Positions 47,201 to 58,530 of a DNA stretch of 64,000 bases are shown piece by piece. The first letter of the stretch is position 1. Every line of letters starts with the position of its first letter. The notes under the pieces are model-generated. The model searched no databases and was not told the DNA's origin. It worked only from the letters and a program-made list of their open reading frames with translations. Source of the stretch: Sodiomyces alkalinus F11 (lineage: Eukaryota > Ascomycota > Sordariomycetes > Glomerellales > Plectosphaerellaceae). Made by a program: the position numbers and the translations under genes. Location: positions 859,073-923,072 of the forward strand of contig NW_021167092.1 of the NCBI RefSeq assembly GCF_003711515.1, read 5' to 3'.

Positions 47201-50076
47201 GATAGCCTTAACGCGGGATAGGTCTATACGTACCCTATTTAGACTATAGATAAAACCGAGGAATTCCACGTCCTTAGTCTTAAACTCGTACTTATCGGGG
47301 TTAGTATACAGGGACTACTGCCTAAGCCTTACGAGGACCTCGCAGACGTGTACGCGGTAGGTGACTAAGTCCTTACTATAAATAAGGATATTATCGAGGT
47401 AGACTATATAGATAGTGTCTACAAGACCCGTTAACGCCTAATTAATATAGCGTTAGAAGCTCGTAGGGGCGTTAGTTAACCCGAATAGTATAATAAGGTA
47501 TTTATAGTGGCCGTATTTTATCCGGAAAAGCGTTTTCTACTTATCGCCCTCCCGAATCCGTAACCAATAGTATATATCTTTAAGATCTAGCTTAGTGTAG
47601 TACTACGCTAATAATAACCGATCTAGGATTTCGTGGATTAAGGTTAAGGGGGTATAGTCCTTAACAGTCACCTTATTTAACCCTCTATAGTCAATATAGA
47701 AGTGTAGCTTACTACCCTTCTTAGGAATAAATAGAATAGGGGCGCCGGCCGGGCTAGTGGGCGGTCTAATGTATCCCTTCGTAATAGCGTCTTATAGGTA
47801 TTAACGCAGCACTTTTAATTCCTAAGCGGCGAGGGGATAAATAGGACCGTAAGGAGGCTTTTTCCCTTCCTCGATCTTAATAGGATAGTCCTACTACTAG
47901 TGCGTCGGTAGCCGTCCGGCGTTTTCGACGTTAAAAACGTTAGCGAAGTCTTAGTATTATTCCGGTAGCGCGGGGGTGGCCGCTAAGTCCCCGTCTAGGC
48001 TAAGGTAGGCCCTATCTCCTAAGAATTGATCTCCACAACCTATTAAAGGGTTTTCTATTAGGCCGATATAGCCGATACGTAAGCCCCGCGTAGAACCCCT
48101 ATAGGTTAGGGTAAGGATAGACTTAGCTTATCTAACTACCCTATATAGCTCTTTCAGGGATATAACTATACTAAGCTCCGCGTAGGATAAGAGATAGGTC
48201 TATATACTATACTCCTAATTAACGTTAGGGTTAATGGCTATAAACCACGGTCTTCCCAGGATTATACGGGCGCCCTAGGGATTAAGCTATATAACGTGGA
48301 ACTCGGCGCGCTATACTCTTTTCCGACCCTAGTAGTCGGTAATAGTAATAACCTATAGAGGGATCCTAAAGTTATCTTCGTTAGTCCTTCCGTAATCCAG
48401 GACACCGGAACCGGGGACCCCTTAGGAACCTAACTAGGTTCTAGGAGGGACTAATCCAAAACGTTAATATCGGCGCCTCCGTTAATGAGAGCTAATATCT
48501 ATACTTATTCCCTACCTCGGCGAAGGGAAACGCGTGCCTTTACTCGTATAGTAGTAGGGGCAGTCTAAGGTGGGTATAGTTCCTAGGGCACCTCGCCCGT
48601 GACACGGCCGACCGTGGGATAAGATATAGACACCGGTTAGGTATTCGGGTTACTATTACTTAAGTGTTACTCGGAACGGGGGCTAGGGCACGTAGTAGCG
48701 TAGTACCCCTTTTAGTTATAGTTATAGTAACTAATAGAATCGAGGTACGATAACGGTCTAGGGCGTATAGGGTAACTAAGGGGAGCGGCTAGTATAGCGG
48801 CGGGGGCAGATATAGGGGTAAACGCGGGGATATTAGTAGAACCGTAGGTAGCCGGGGCGTGGGGATTATAACCGTGGATATGCGAGCGGAGATAACGTTA
48901 TTAGGTAGCGGACTAAAAGTCTATCCGGCCGATAGCTAAGCCGTCGATAATAGTTAAGGCCTTAGCCCTACGATAGGCCGGAGCTAGGTCCTAGTAATCC
49001 TTAGGAATCCCTATAAACACTATATAATCCCAGATAGGTGGGAGGACCCTTATTAGTACTATCTAAATCCTTTACTAATCCGGGAGCTTACCTGGTAGTT
49101 CCGACTTTAGGGCTTCTTACCGCTATATAAACTTAGCGTAGGACTCGCCCTCTCTCTAAGATAAGATAGACTCGCTTTGGATCTATACCGCTACCTCCCG
49201 TAGACGGGTATCGTTATCGTTAACATAAGAGGATAACTAAGCCTATAATACGGTCTAGCTAACCCTATTAGGGTCGCTATCATACTTATATCGTAGTTTA
49301 GCCTGCTAGTATTCCTTAAGGTGGTAGGGGAGGCACGATATAATAAAGTAGTTCTTCGTAGCGTCCGTAGAAAAGGATTAAGAATCTAGGTCGAACCGCT
49401 AGTTAGTCTCTTAGATAAACGTGCGATACTTAGCCTAGGATACACTATCCTATTTAGGTAAAGGGAAATTAAACTTAGCCTAGGTAGCGGATCCGTGTAT
49501 AGACGATATCGTGGATATATCGTGGGTGTACTAGGATCCCGCCGGGGTTATAACGCGACGTCGGGGCTTAGCTATACGGCGGTGGGTAATATCGGCCGGG
49601 GTAGGATTAATAGCAGCGGCGGCGGTAGCAGTAGCGGTAGTAGTATCTTTCTCTAGCTTAGCAAGGTACGCGAGCTTCCGCTTATAGTGGTTCTATGCCT
49701 GTATCTATTTAACGCGTTCGTTTAGTTATTCCTCCGTTAGCGTGGCTAGGCTAACGTTTATATACGGAGGCAGGTTAGGGTTATACGCGGGTCCCGTTAT
49801 AGTTATAGGAGGGACGGGGACAGTAATAGGGGTAGAGGTAGTAGTAGAGGTAGTGCCGGCGATAGGAGTAGTAGTAGGTGCAGGAATAGGGGCGGAAATA
49901 GGTGCTGTTACGGTGGCAGAAATAGGTGCCGTGTTAGTTTCCGGCGTGTTCCTATTATATCCCTTATCGGCGTCGCCTATAAAGGCGGTCTCGCTATCGC
50001 GGAGCTATCGCTTAAACTAACTTGTAGCCTCGTTAAAATCGAAGGTAGGATCGTTTATTTCGTGAAAGTTAGACAT
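44260..50076 (-). pseudogene. A2 gag-pro-pol, decayed
   Basis: ATG at 50076 is intact. Domain order as in A1: Gag with Pro/Ala-rich region (49740-50020), protease near 48480, reverse transcriptase about 47200-47740 with YLDN near 47395, RNase H, tandem linker 46060-46520, integrase about 44900-46020, chromodomain about 44710-44830. After the chromodomain the frame stays open for some 150 codons and repeats a peptide of the type LRIGY-x-x-L-ENPLVG. The 3' limit is uncertain because no clear natural stop can be told from RIP stops. Confidence 0.8.
46060..46520 (-). repeat. Tandem repeat linker (A2)
   Basis: Units of the RNase H-integrase linker, recognised by repeated reverse-complement ETQAD codons near 46060, 46210, 46270 and 46400. 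Confidence 0.6.
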
Positions 50077-50129
50077 TTTAGTGACTCTCCTTAACGGTCT
50101 TCGCGCCCTTAAGGGTAGAGCGATTAAAA

Positions 50130-50502
50130 TATTAAATAGGTAGCCGTAAAGAGTGAAAAGGTAGGGTTAAGTAAGGAACCAGGTAGAATCACGATAGGAT
50201 CACGATATAGTTAGAATATAGCGGTAGCCAAAGAATCAGATTAATCGCTAGCCTCCCCATTCTAAGGGGAGGCTGCTCCGCTCCTTAAGACTATACTCCG
50301 CTACTCCTCGAGGACTGCTTTATTTCGAGGACTGCTTTATTTACTTCCTCGAGGGCTGCCTTATTTACTTCGAGGGACTATTCTGTTTACTAGTGTGATA
50401 ACTGCTTTGTTTATGCCTTAAGGGGTCTTAGACTAGGCACGCCTGGACCCCTGTGAGTTCACACTGGGAACCTATTATGACCACTGCTGTAGGCGCCTGA
50501 TA
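50130..50502 (-). repeat. 5' LTR of A2
   Basis: 373 bp. About 20 bp longer than the other A LTRs because a segment with CGAGGACTGCTTTATTT is duplicated in tandem near 50305-50345. Confidence 0.85.
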
Positions 50503-50507
50503 GAGGT
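50503..50507. repeat. Probable target-site duplication of A2, right
   Basis: GAGGT; compare GAGAT at 41601-41605. Confidence 0.5.
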
Positions 50508-51391
50508 CCTATAACCACTAAATAAACGCCCGATTATTAGGATCGGTAAAAGTAACTCGTATATTCTCCGTTAAGTAAAGAATACTACGTTATAGCTAGA
50601 TAGAGGACTATTAGAAGTCGGTATATATAACCTGCGCCCGACTACTATTGCAAATAACGGGAAGAATCTAGGTAAAATCGCCCCCGAAGATTACCGGAAT
50701 ACTGCTAAAGAGATTATCATACCTTCGTATATCCCGTCGTATACGATTCACGGCCTCGAAACAGAACTTATACTATATAGGAACCTTATCCTAGATAATA
50801 AGAACCGTCTCTCGTAGTAACGTTATAAGGTCTGAATTGTTCGGTATATTATACGTCGAGGCGTTATTAACCTATACAGGGATCTTAAACGGCGAATAGG
50901 CCGTATAGCCACCCTTGAGAAGAACGGTCGCGATACTAGAGGAAATAACGTAGAGGATAATCTACCCGCGCGACCGGAAATACGCATAAAGACCCCGATA
51001 TACGAATATCTTCCCTATACTGCTAGGGCCTAATAAGAAGAAACGGGCGCCGCGGCTATAAGACTTAATAGTAGTTATAACTTAGCTAAATACCGTAGCC
51101 TAGCTTTAGTTAAACCGGCAGTGGATATCTTTATATCCTATAGCCTAGGTATCACGATTATAAGTCTCCGTAACTAATAATATATTACCGGTCGTATTCC
51201 GCTAATTAAATAAAGGTACGGGTAGCCTAAACTCTGTAATAGTCCTGCCTACCTTAAGAAGCCACGAGTATATAAGATAGAGGCCGTAATCGATATATGG
51301 GCGTTCTAAATCGGTAGGATATTGGAAGTACCAGCGCTATAACGTATAAGGCACGTTATCGTATATCGACTCCGTAAACCTCTTCTATATC
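50508..51391 (+). pseudogene. Unidentified degraded reading frame
   Basis: From about 50690 a plus-strand frame runs some 230 codons with stops only at Gln/Trp-type positions. Pieces include YTIHGLETELILYRNL, VINLYRDLKRRIGR and YGQPKLCNSPAYLKKP. It is charged and looks like a folded protein, but I recognise no domain. The 5' part would lie left of A2 (before 41600). Confidence 0.35.
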
Positions 51392-51584
51392 TGTCAGAAC
51401 ACAAATAAGGTACGCGGAATTATATGTGTATTCATATAAGTAAAGTTTGTGATACTTCACAGGGATGTCTAACTATACGGAAAAAGCAGGGGACATAAGG
51501 GTGCATATATAGGACTAAGGTACTCCACACGTCTAATATAATATAGTTTATTATACCCCGATAAGCTGGCTATAGCATCTAACA
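51392..51584 (-). repeat. 3' LTR of Copia D2, little mutated
   Basis: 193 bp between TGTCAGA and TCTAACA on the plus strand, so on the minus strand it runs TGTTAGA to TCTGACA. It contains CCTATATATGC as a possible TATA region. CA and TG are common here, unlike everywhere else in the window. Confidence 0.65.
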
Positions 51585-51594
51585 CCCCCCCCCC
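51585..51594 (-). other. Poly-G polypurine tract of D2
   Basis: Ten C on the plus strand, hence ten G on the minus strand directly before the 3' LTR. Confidence 0.6.
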
Positions 51595-51879
51595 AGAACT
51601 ACAGGATTAATCCTAACTATTCTACTTAATTTAAAGCCGTAAATCTAGGGTAAAATAGGCCTACATATTAATCAAGGGTGTTCAAGGCGTTAAAGCCAAA
51701 AAGCAGTTAAAAAGTATTAAAAGTAGTACCTAAATAATAGTCTGTAGGGGCGTAAAAACATTTAAAATAACAATCTAATTAACCCTTTTCCTTGAAATAA
51801 AAATGCAATAAAAGGATTTCGTCACTATCAATTACTTTCATCCTATTTTAGCGGGACCTTTACACTAAGCAGATATATA
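51595..51879. other. 3' untranslated region of D2, weakly mutated
   Basis: AT-rich, with many CA and TG pairs. No reading frame seen. Confidence 0.5.
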
Positions 51880-53000
51880 AACCCCCTGTATTGCTATCGG
51901 GGTAGTATCTTTATAAGGCTATCGCTGACTATATCGTTAGTAGCGATCTAATTAATCGAGACGGTTTCTTTTTGAATAGTTTATCGGATCTAAAGGGCGT
52001 AGAGATTAAGATACTTCAATTTTAAGGTAACCTAAGGCCGCGGCGACTTTAGTAGTTACTTAGTTTATTAATTATCGTAGTATATAATTAGTGGTTCCTC
52101 CTTAAAGGTAAAGGTAAGGTCCTTTATTAAACGCCTCGTCGCGATATACTACCTAATAATAGCAGAAAGCGCTATAAGCTCGGCTTTAGTACTAGAAGTC
52201 ACGACGCTTATTTACTTATTTACCTTCTAGTCTATAGAACCCCCGAATAATAAGGTAGTATACCCTTAGGAACTATACCTAGTCATACGGTCGTCCGCGA
52301 AGGCGGCGTCGGAGGTATAGAAGAGTATATGCTTTTAGTAGTCTTTACGTGGTCTAAAGTAAAGGTATAGTGTCTTTATCAAGCCGAGGTATTTTAGGCA
52401 CCTATCCGTAACTTTATAATACTATTTTAAGGGGTTAATACTAAATTCAGTAAGCCTTAAAGCGGATTTAGAGACGTTAGGCCGGGTCTAATAGGCGGCG
52501 TAGTTAATAGAACCGACCTTCCGAAGATATAGATAGATTAATTCTTCGGAGGCGTATTAGTCGGTAGAGGGTTCTAAGATATTAGGATAAGGAAGAGGGC
52601 TTTTAACCCTATAACCTCTATAATCCGCCTATAATGCCTTTATCTTATCAGTGATATAGTTATTAAGCGATAACTATAGCTTACGTTATTAACGATCGCG
52701 TCCTACGCGGATTCTAAGGAACCACTTAAATAGTCCTAGATCCCTGACTTAAAAGCTCTTCTATATCTGCTATACTAGATTATTAGTAGTAGATTAATAT
52801 TTCTTACGCTAGATTAGGATAATATTATAACCAGATAAAGACGTAGTGGCACCAGATCGTTAAGATAAAGATTAGATAAAGAGGTTAGTCTAGCGAAACC
52901 ACGATATATAACCAAAATATAACTAATACCGCTATAACCTTTAGCGAAGAAGTAGATCGGTAGTCACTGTTCTGATTAGGGTAATGTAAGTTAAACTGGA
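51880..53000 (-). pseudogene. Copia D2, RNase H end only
   Basis: On the minus strand: a segment like YTSDAAFADD (near 52300), FGGSIDQKVNK with Trp lost (near 52225), STKAELIALSA (near 52165), IIYYDN (near 52085) and TNDIVSDSLIKILPR (51900-51950), the typical order of a Copia RNase H. Upstream to 53000 fits poorly with reverse transcriptase, so the element is probably truncated at its 5' side. RIP stops present. Confidence 0.7.
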
Positions 53001-53289
53001 AAGATACCTTAAACGTAGAAAAAGTAATTGCTAAAAGAGGATAATAATTCTATAATAGTTCCTTGATAGAGATATCCGGCGCCTGTCCTTAATATATATA
53101 TGGGAGGTGGATCCCATAGCCTTAAAAAGGGGGTTACGTGACCGACTATTAGAACCACTCTAACACCGTATCTACACGGTTATAATACGGCCCTAGTTAT
53201 CTTATTTACGCCCTTATAGCGTAGATAACTCCTAAAAATAAGTAGATATAAGTAAATAAACTAAGTAAAGAGCTAGCGTATACTCTTAT
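53001..53289. other. Unassigned DNA between D2 and Ulp1 pseudogene
   Basis: No frame and no repeat seen. Confidence 0.3.
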
Positions 53290-55330
53290 TCCTCTAATCA
53301 CCCCGTCCTCCTCGTATACCTAGTTAGGGATCCTCTTAGTTCTAGTTCCTCCGTATATACTATTCCCTTATTATCTTTATCGGCTATACTCTTAAGACGT
53401 CCCTTATCTAATTCTCTATATATACCTTTACTTACGTTTTCGTAAGGTCTTTCCTCCTACTATATAGTTAGGCTTACTAGCCTTTTTAGCCTCTCGATTA
53501 GTAGTAGCCTTATCTGCTTCCTATTTAATCCCCGCGTTATAACGGAGCTATCCTTCCTAAGGTACTGCTTAAGGCGGCGGTAGATATAACACGCTATTAG
53601 CCACTACGTCTTAAAGGCTAGCTCGGTACGGGTTATTAAAAGACTTAACCTATTCTTCCTTAGTGTATAGACTTAGCCTGATAGGATTAACGCGCTTAGC
53701 TAGGGGCCGTATATCTATAAGTCTATAGTAAAGTAGGTAATAAGATATCTTAGTGCCCTTAGCCTAGTACTTCGCCTCCTCTTCTTATTTATCTTAGATA
53801 TCATAACTCCTCTTCTTTAAAGCGATAGAGGGCTTAGGCGCCTTTAGAGTTTTAGGCGTTTTAGGTATCTTCGGAGGTAGCGTTTTCTTAATAGCTAGCG
53901 GCGTCTGCTTTACTGCTTTCTTCCCCTTAGGCGTCTAGAGCTTAAGACTACTAAGACCTGCGTCGTCGACGTTATTACTGCTATTAGATAGTATTAGGGG
54001 GTCCTAGAAACTCTAGCTTAGCGTGCTAATAAGGTCTACGATCTTGGGATTAGGGGAATTAGTAAGATTAATAGACTCCTCTTCGGGTTTAGGCGTTTTA
54101 GGAGTCTTAGGACCTTTAGGCGGGTTAACCGGTATCCACTTCTTAGTCTTATTAATACGCTGGAATCTAGTTGTCTTAGGGGCTTCGGAAGGCGGCGTCG
54201 TAGGCTTTACGGCTAGTTCCGTGTAGTGACCGAAGCCGAAGAGCTTATTAACGTAAGTCACCTAGCCTTCCTTAATATACCGAGAGTATTCCCCTATATC
54301 GTTCCCGTAATAGCGGCCTTAAGTAAACCTATAAATCTTAGAGCTTTAAGGGAATAAGTATCTCTCTTAAACTAAAGCTCTAATCTATTCTATAATAAAG
54401 GGACTATAGGAGTAACCGTTTAGTTATATAGGGCTAGGAACGATATAGAATTTCTTAGCTATACTATTAATAGTTTCGCTAGGGGCTCCGATAAAAGTTA
54501 TCTATAGTATCGTAAAATAGGCGACTTCCGGGAGGCGCCGTTTACCTTTACCGTTCAACTATATACTATCGTACCTATATATAATCTAAGTCCCCTAGTC
54601 GATAATCAGACTAACGAAATAGTTACCGTTAATATAGTAGATTATAGGGATAAAGCGGCTGGTTTTAGTATAGTACCGCGTCTTATCGGCGAGAGTTATA
54701 AATTCTGCCTTACCTTTAGCGTCTACTCCCTAGTATAGGATTTTATTACGGAATACTATAGGCCTTAAATCTCCTTATCTACGGCTAACCACCGCACTTA
54801 CCACTTCTTCTATAATACCCTTCTCTTACCACCTATCTACTTTAATATCTTTACGTAGCCGGTAGGCTAATATCAAGATAGAACGGACTTTAAGGTACTA
54901 CTCGCTATAGAAGATAGTTAGAGGGGACTATAATACGGCTAGCCCTACGATCTCTACGTCTAGTCTATCGCTTTTATTCTTATCTAGGAGGCTATAAACT
55001 ATCTACTAGCCGTCTTTTAAGATAGCTTTAAACCTAGTATAAAGGGCGTTACTATCTACGGTCTTAAAGAGGCGGTATGGTAAACCGCTTACTAGGAATA
55101 CCCACCTACTCTTCTTAGGGTTATACTCCTTATAAGGCCTAGTGCTTAGTTCGATAGCGGTTTATCCCTTAGGCTAAACGCCCTTATTTAGGTCTAAGCC
55201 CTTAGAGGTAGTAGCCTAGTAGTCTATAGAGTTATTAGCGGCTATAGCATCGGTGTTTACGGTTCTTAATACTTACGGGTCTTATATTGCCCTGATTAGG
55301 GTCTTTGGTAATAGTTCCTTATAAAAAAAA
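53290..55330 (-). pseudogene. Ulp1-type (C48) SUMO protease pseudogene
   Basis: One minus-strand frame of about 680 codons with RIP stops. The peptidase signature is clear: NYFVSLIID-x8-YDS-x-Q, later Q-LNGYSYSPFIIEQIRALV. The catalytic residues have the spacing of yeast Ulp1: His to Asp 17 residues, Gln to Cys 6. His reads Tyr (54619-54621), Asp is kept (54568-54570), Gln is TAA (54424-54426) and Cys is Tyr (54406-54408), each one RIP-type transition. After the protease domain comes a long Pro/Lys/Thr-rich tail (open at 54013-54261, repeated PKTPKTPKP) and a basic C-terminus. Start and end are uncertain. Such genes occur inside some eukaryotic DNA transposons, and a host origin is also possible. 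Confidence 0.65.
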
Positions 55331-56048
55331 AGAGAAAAAAAAAGGGGAAGGGAGGGGCGTTAGGGAGATAGAGAGGTTAAAATAATGAAAAAGGGGTAAA
55401 TATAATAGAGAAAAGATAAGTAAGCCGGAGTCTATAAGGATATATCGAAGGGGAAGATTAGGATTAAGTCTAAAAAGGGTTCTATATATCCTCCGAGGAC
55501 CTCTTCTAAAGGCTCTTTCCTTTAAGCAGGAGTCCTTAACTTATAACTATAACTCGAACGGTCTTTTAGTCGTTAAAGGAGGTTATTTTCTAAATCGTGA
55601 TAAAGATAGCCTTTATAAATCGGTCAAAAGGTGCTAAATTAGGAAGTCGATATTAGAAACGCTTACTATAATTACTTAACTGGCTTCGGCGCTTATTATA
55701 ATTAGCCAGTAAATATCGGAGAAGGCTTTTCGTTTATTATTAGGTAGTAGGCGGAGTCGTGATTCTATAATAAAGGAAAATAAAAGGAGGTAGCTATAAA
55801 TAGCTATAAAGGTAAGTCGAATAGTCGTAATTACTTTATTAAAGACGCTTACCCTAACTTATAAAACCTATAAGCCGCTTAGTTAATATCTCTGCTTATC
55901 GGTCTCTTAAATATAAAAGACGCAGGACTCCCGGCTCCTTATTCGTCTTCTTTTAAGTAACTTCACCACTTTTTTAGATATTTTGCCGATAACGCTATAA
56001 CTTCTTAACTCCTTAGCTTCTTAAACACACACTATAGCCGGTAAGTAT
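55331..56048. other. Intergenic DNA with TATA box and inverted repeat
   Basis: A-rich run at 55323-55345, ACTGGCT/AGCCAGT inverted repeat (55679-55685, 55704-55710) and ATATAAAAG at 55911-55919 on the plus strand, about 130 bases before the frame at 56049. The 3' LTR of element E may lie here, but its ends were not found. Confidence 0.35.
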
Positions 56049-57248
56049 ATAATTAGAGTATTAAACGAGGCGGAGCCGTATAAACGTAAGAAAGCCGTTA
56101 GTAGGTAAGAGTCCGTTAAACCTATTCCGTGGTTTTAGCCTAAAACGCGTCTAATAATGGGCACTCCTAATAAGTATAACGTTTAGGTAACGCCTATAGA
56201 TATAACTATAAGTTTTCCTTCCCTGTTTCTTATAGTTACCCTAATTAGGGGATACTAACTTCGGTGCTAAGGTTAATACCTATATCGGTTAGTTCGAGGT
56301 AGCTAGTATGGGTAGCGTTTTATACGTTAAGCTCGATTTTCTGCCTTCGGTTATCGATTTAAATACTCGGCTTATCGTTATAGGCCGGTTCTAGGATAAC
56401 TTATTAAATATTACTAATCAGGATATAGAGTAGGCCTTATTCCGGGAGATACGCGATGTCTTTAAGACGCCTTTATTCCGTTATGATATCTTTATAGCTA
56501 AGGACCTTATAGATCCCTAAAGGGAATATATTATAAAGATCGTGATAAGGCCTTACGCCGCTAGGGCACTTATCGTGCAGGTATATAGCGTAGTTAATAA
56601 GGTGCCCTGCTAATGCTACGAAGAACGCTGGATAGCTATAATAGATCGGGTTAATAATAAGATTACGTACCTATTCTATAAGTATATCTCCTTACCGTAA
56701 AATCCACGCTTCCCCGACTACGCTAACTATCTATTCTATAAGTCTGCTTACACGTTCCGGCATAAAGGTCTTCGTAAGGAGTTCTAGTAGGCTAAGTATA
56801 AGATTAGCTAGCCTAATTATAATTACCCCGGTTTTAAGCACTCTAATCCTCTTCCTAAGGATAACTTAGTACTACAGTAGTCTTTCTATAACGATAGATA
56901 ACGCCCGATTTACTCCCCTTAGACCGGCGTCTTCTTAGTTAATATAACCGTTATAGGTTACGAAATTACTCGCTAGATACGCTAGGCTTATACTGGTAAG
57001 ACTCTTAAAGCTTATAATAGCTTACTTAGTCTTATCCTAATACTTTTAGCTCGATATAGAAAACAGGTGGATAGGTATTATAATATTATCTGTAAGGCTA
57101 AGGAAATACCTACCCGGGAGGAAATAGTTATCTACTAGACTATTCCGCTCCCTAAGGGGGCTTATATCTAGCGCCGGGTCTCTAAGAAGTACGGCCCTAA
57201 GGAAGGTGACTATAAAAGCGACCCTGAAATTAAGTAGCTTACTTAATA
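56049..57248 (+). pseudogene. Antisense accessory ORF of E (aORF-E), decayed
   Basis: Inferred start ATA at 56049, then IRVLNEAEPYKRKKAV. A 49-base intron is suggested near 56173-56221 (GTAACG to CTTATAG): removing it restores phase to the long frame DTNFGAKVNTYIGQFEV, and the end position may be off by a few bases. The rest, to tandem stops near 57243, is a well-kept protein with pieces RYDIFIAKDLIDP, YEERWIAIIDRVNNKITY and YYNIICKAKEIPTREEIV. I recognise no domain. It converges on E pol. Confidence 0.5.
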
Positions 57249-58530
57249 GGGTGCGTTATAATTAGGGGAACGGGTAATAGGAAATGGTGCGTGGTTTACT
57301 AGGTGGCTTATAGGGAAGGGAATTAGATAGTTAATTATCTAAATAATATAATTCTAATAAATAAACGGGATTTCTAAGAAGCGATATACCTTAGTAACCA
57401 GGGTATTACTCTTTTCGCGAGAACTTCGTGACAGGTCTAATCAGGGGAATAGGTAGTAAGGTTAGGGGAAAATAAGTATAAAAGGAGGCCTTCTTCGTGG
57501 CTTATCTTCTTCTTTTTTCCTTCTGTTTATAATAATCCGTTTTCTACTCTATACGAGTAGACTCCACGGGCCTATTTACCGACGAAGCCCTTATAAGAAG
57601 AATAAGATTTATAGGTAACGGCCGGTAATAGCTTAATCAGGCTAATAAAGCGAGGGAATCCCCGGATTTTCCGGTTTTGATTATTATTACCGCCGTCGTC
57701 GTCGTGATATTACGTTTTTCTTTATTAGGGGCTTTTCTAGCGGGGCTCTTAACGCCGTTGGCTTAATGTCTTAAACTTACTCTTCTAGTGATAGGTATAG
57801 TATTAGTCTTTGCTTTCCGGACAAGGAACTTACGTATAGTAGGCTTAAGGGTAGTATATATAGGTGTGGTTAGGGGAATAGGGGTATAATATTAGTTATA
57901 GGGAGAGCGATTAGTAATAGAGATTAGGAAAAGGGGCTTTAAGCAGTAGAAAGAGGGTGGCTCTTATACTTCTAAAATCGGCCTTTAAGATTAACGTAAT
58001 AACTTAATAAGTTACTAGTACTAGGGTTAGTAAAGGAGGGATTTACGGTTTACGGCTTATAGTCTTTAATAGTATTTCTCTCGATTATATTATACCCTTA
58101 GTATCCGTCCCTATACTAGTTATTCCCGATTATAACTCCTTCCCACAGAATAGGCTGCTTATAGTAAACCAGGTATAATTTAGCTTAGGTCCGATAAATT
58201 ATACGGTGATTAGGGGAATAGAAGTGACGAATTTAAGATTATAATAAAAGAAACCTATACTTATTGCAGAAAAAAGAGTGTGTGGTGGTATATCTCTATA
58301 ACGTCTACGTAGTTAGGCTTACTTATAAATATAATAAACGATATATATAGGAAAAAGTCTTCTAATCGGGGAAATAAGTCTAGATAGGTTTATAGTGCTT
58401 CTAATTAGGGAAATAAAGGTAAAGGTTTAAAAAAGAAACGGCCTACGGTCGTAGTTAGAAAGATTATTTATAGGTTTACGCCCTTTATACTAGCGTATAT
58501 CGTGACTCTAGGTGGATAAAAGACTTAGCT
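57249..58530. other. Non-coding DNA with a recurrent TTAGGGGAA motif
   Basis: At least eight copies or near copies of (T/G)(A/G)(A/T)T(T/C)AGGGGAA(T/C/A) occur: 57259, 57438, 57460, 57868, 58208, 58363, 58402 and 58597. TATAAAAGG at 57477-57485 suggests a promoter on the plus strand. This could be part of an LTR, the convergent gap between pol and the antisense frame, or a binding-site array. Confidence 0.5.

Larger units (their letters stand above)
41606..50502 (-). mobile_element. Ty3/Gypsy element A2, full length
   Basis: Two LTRs of the A family (356 and 373 bp), gag-pol, the C-terminal extension and the opposite-strand frame in the order of A1. About 8.9 kb. It is shorter than A1 partly through fewer tandem units. 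It keeps an intact gag ATG at 50076. Confidence 0.9.

Noticed and set aside
54023..54226. Plus-strand open frame opposite the Ulp1 pseudogene
   Set aside because: Shadow of the Pro/Lys-rich tail on the minus strand.
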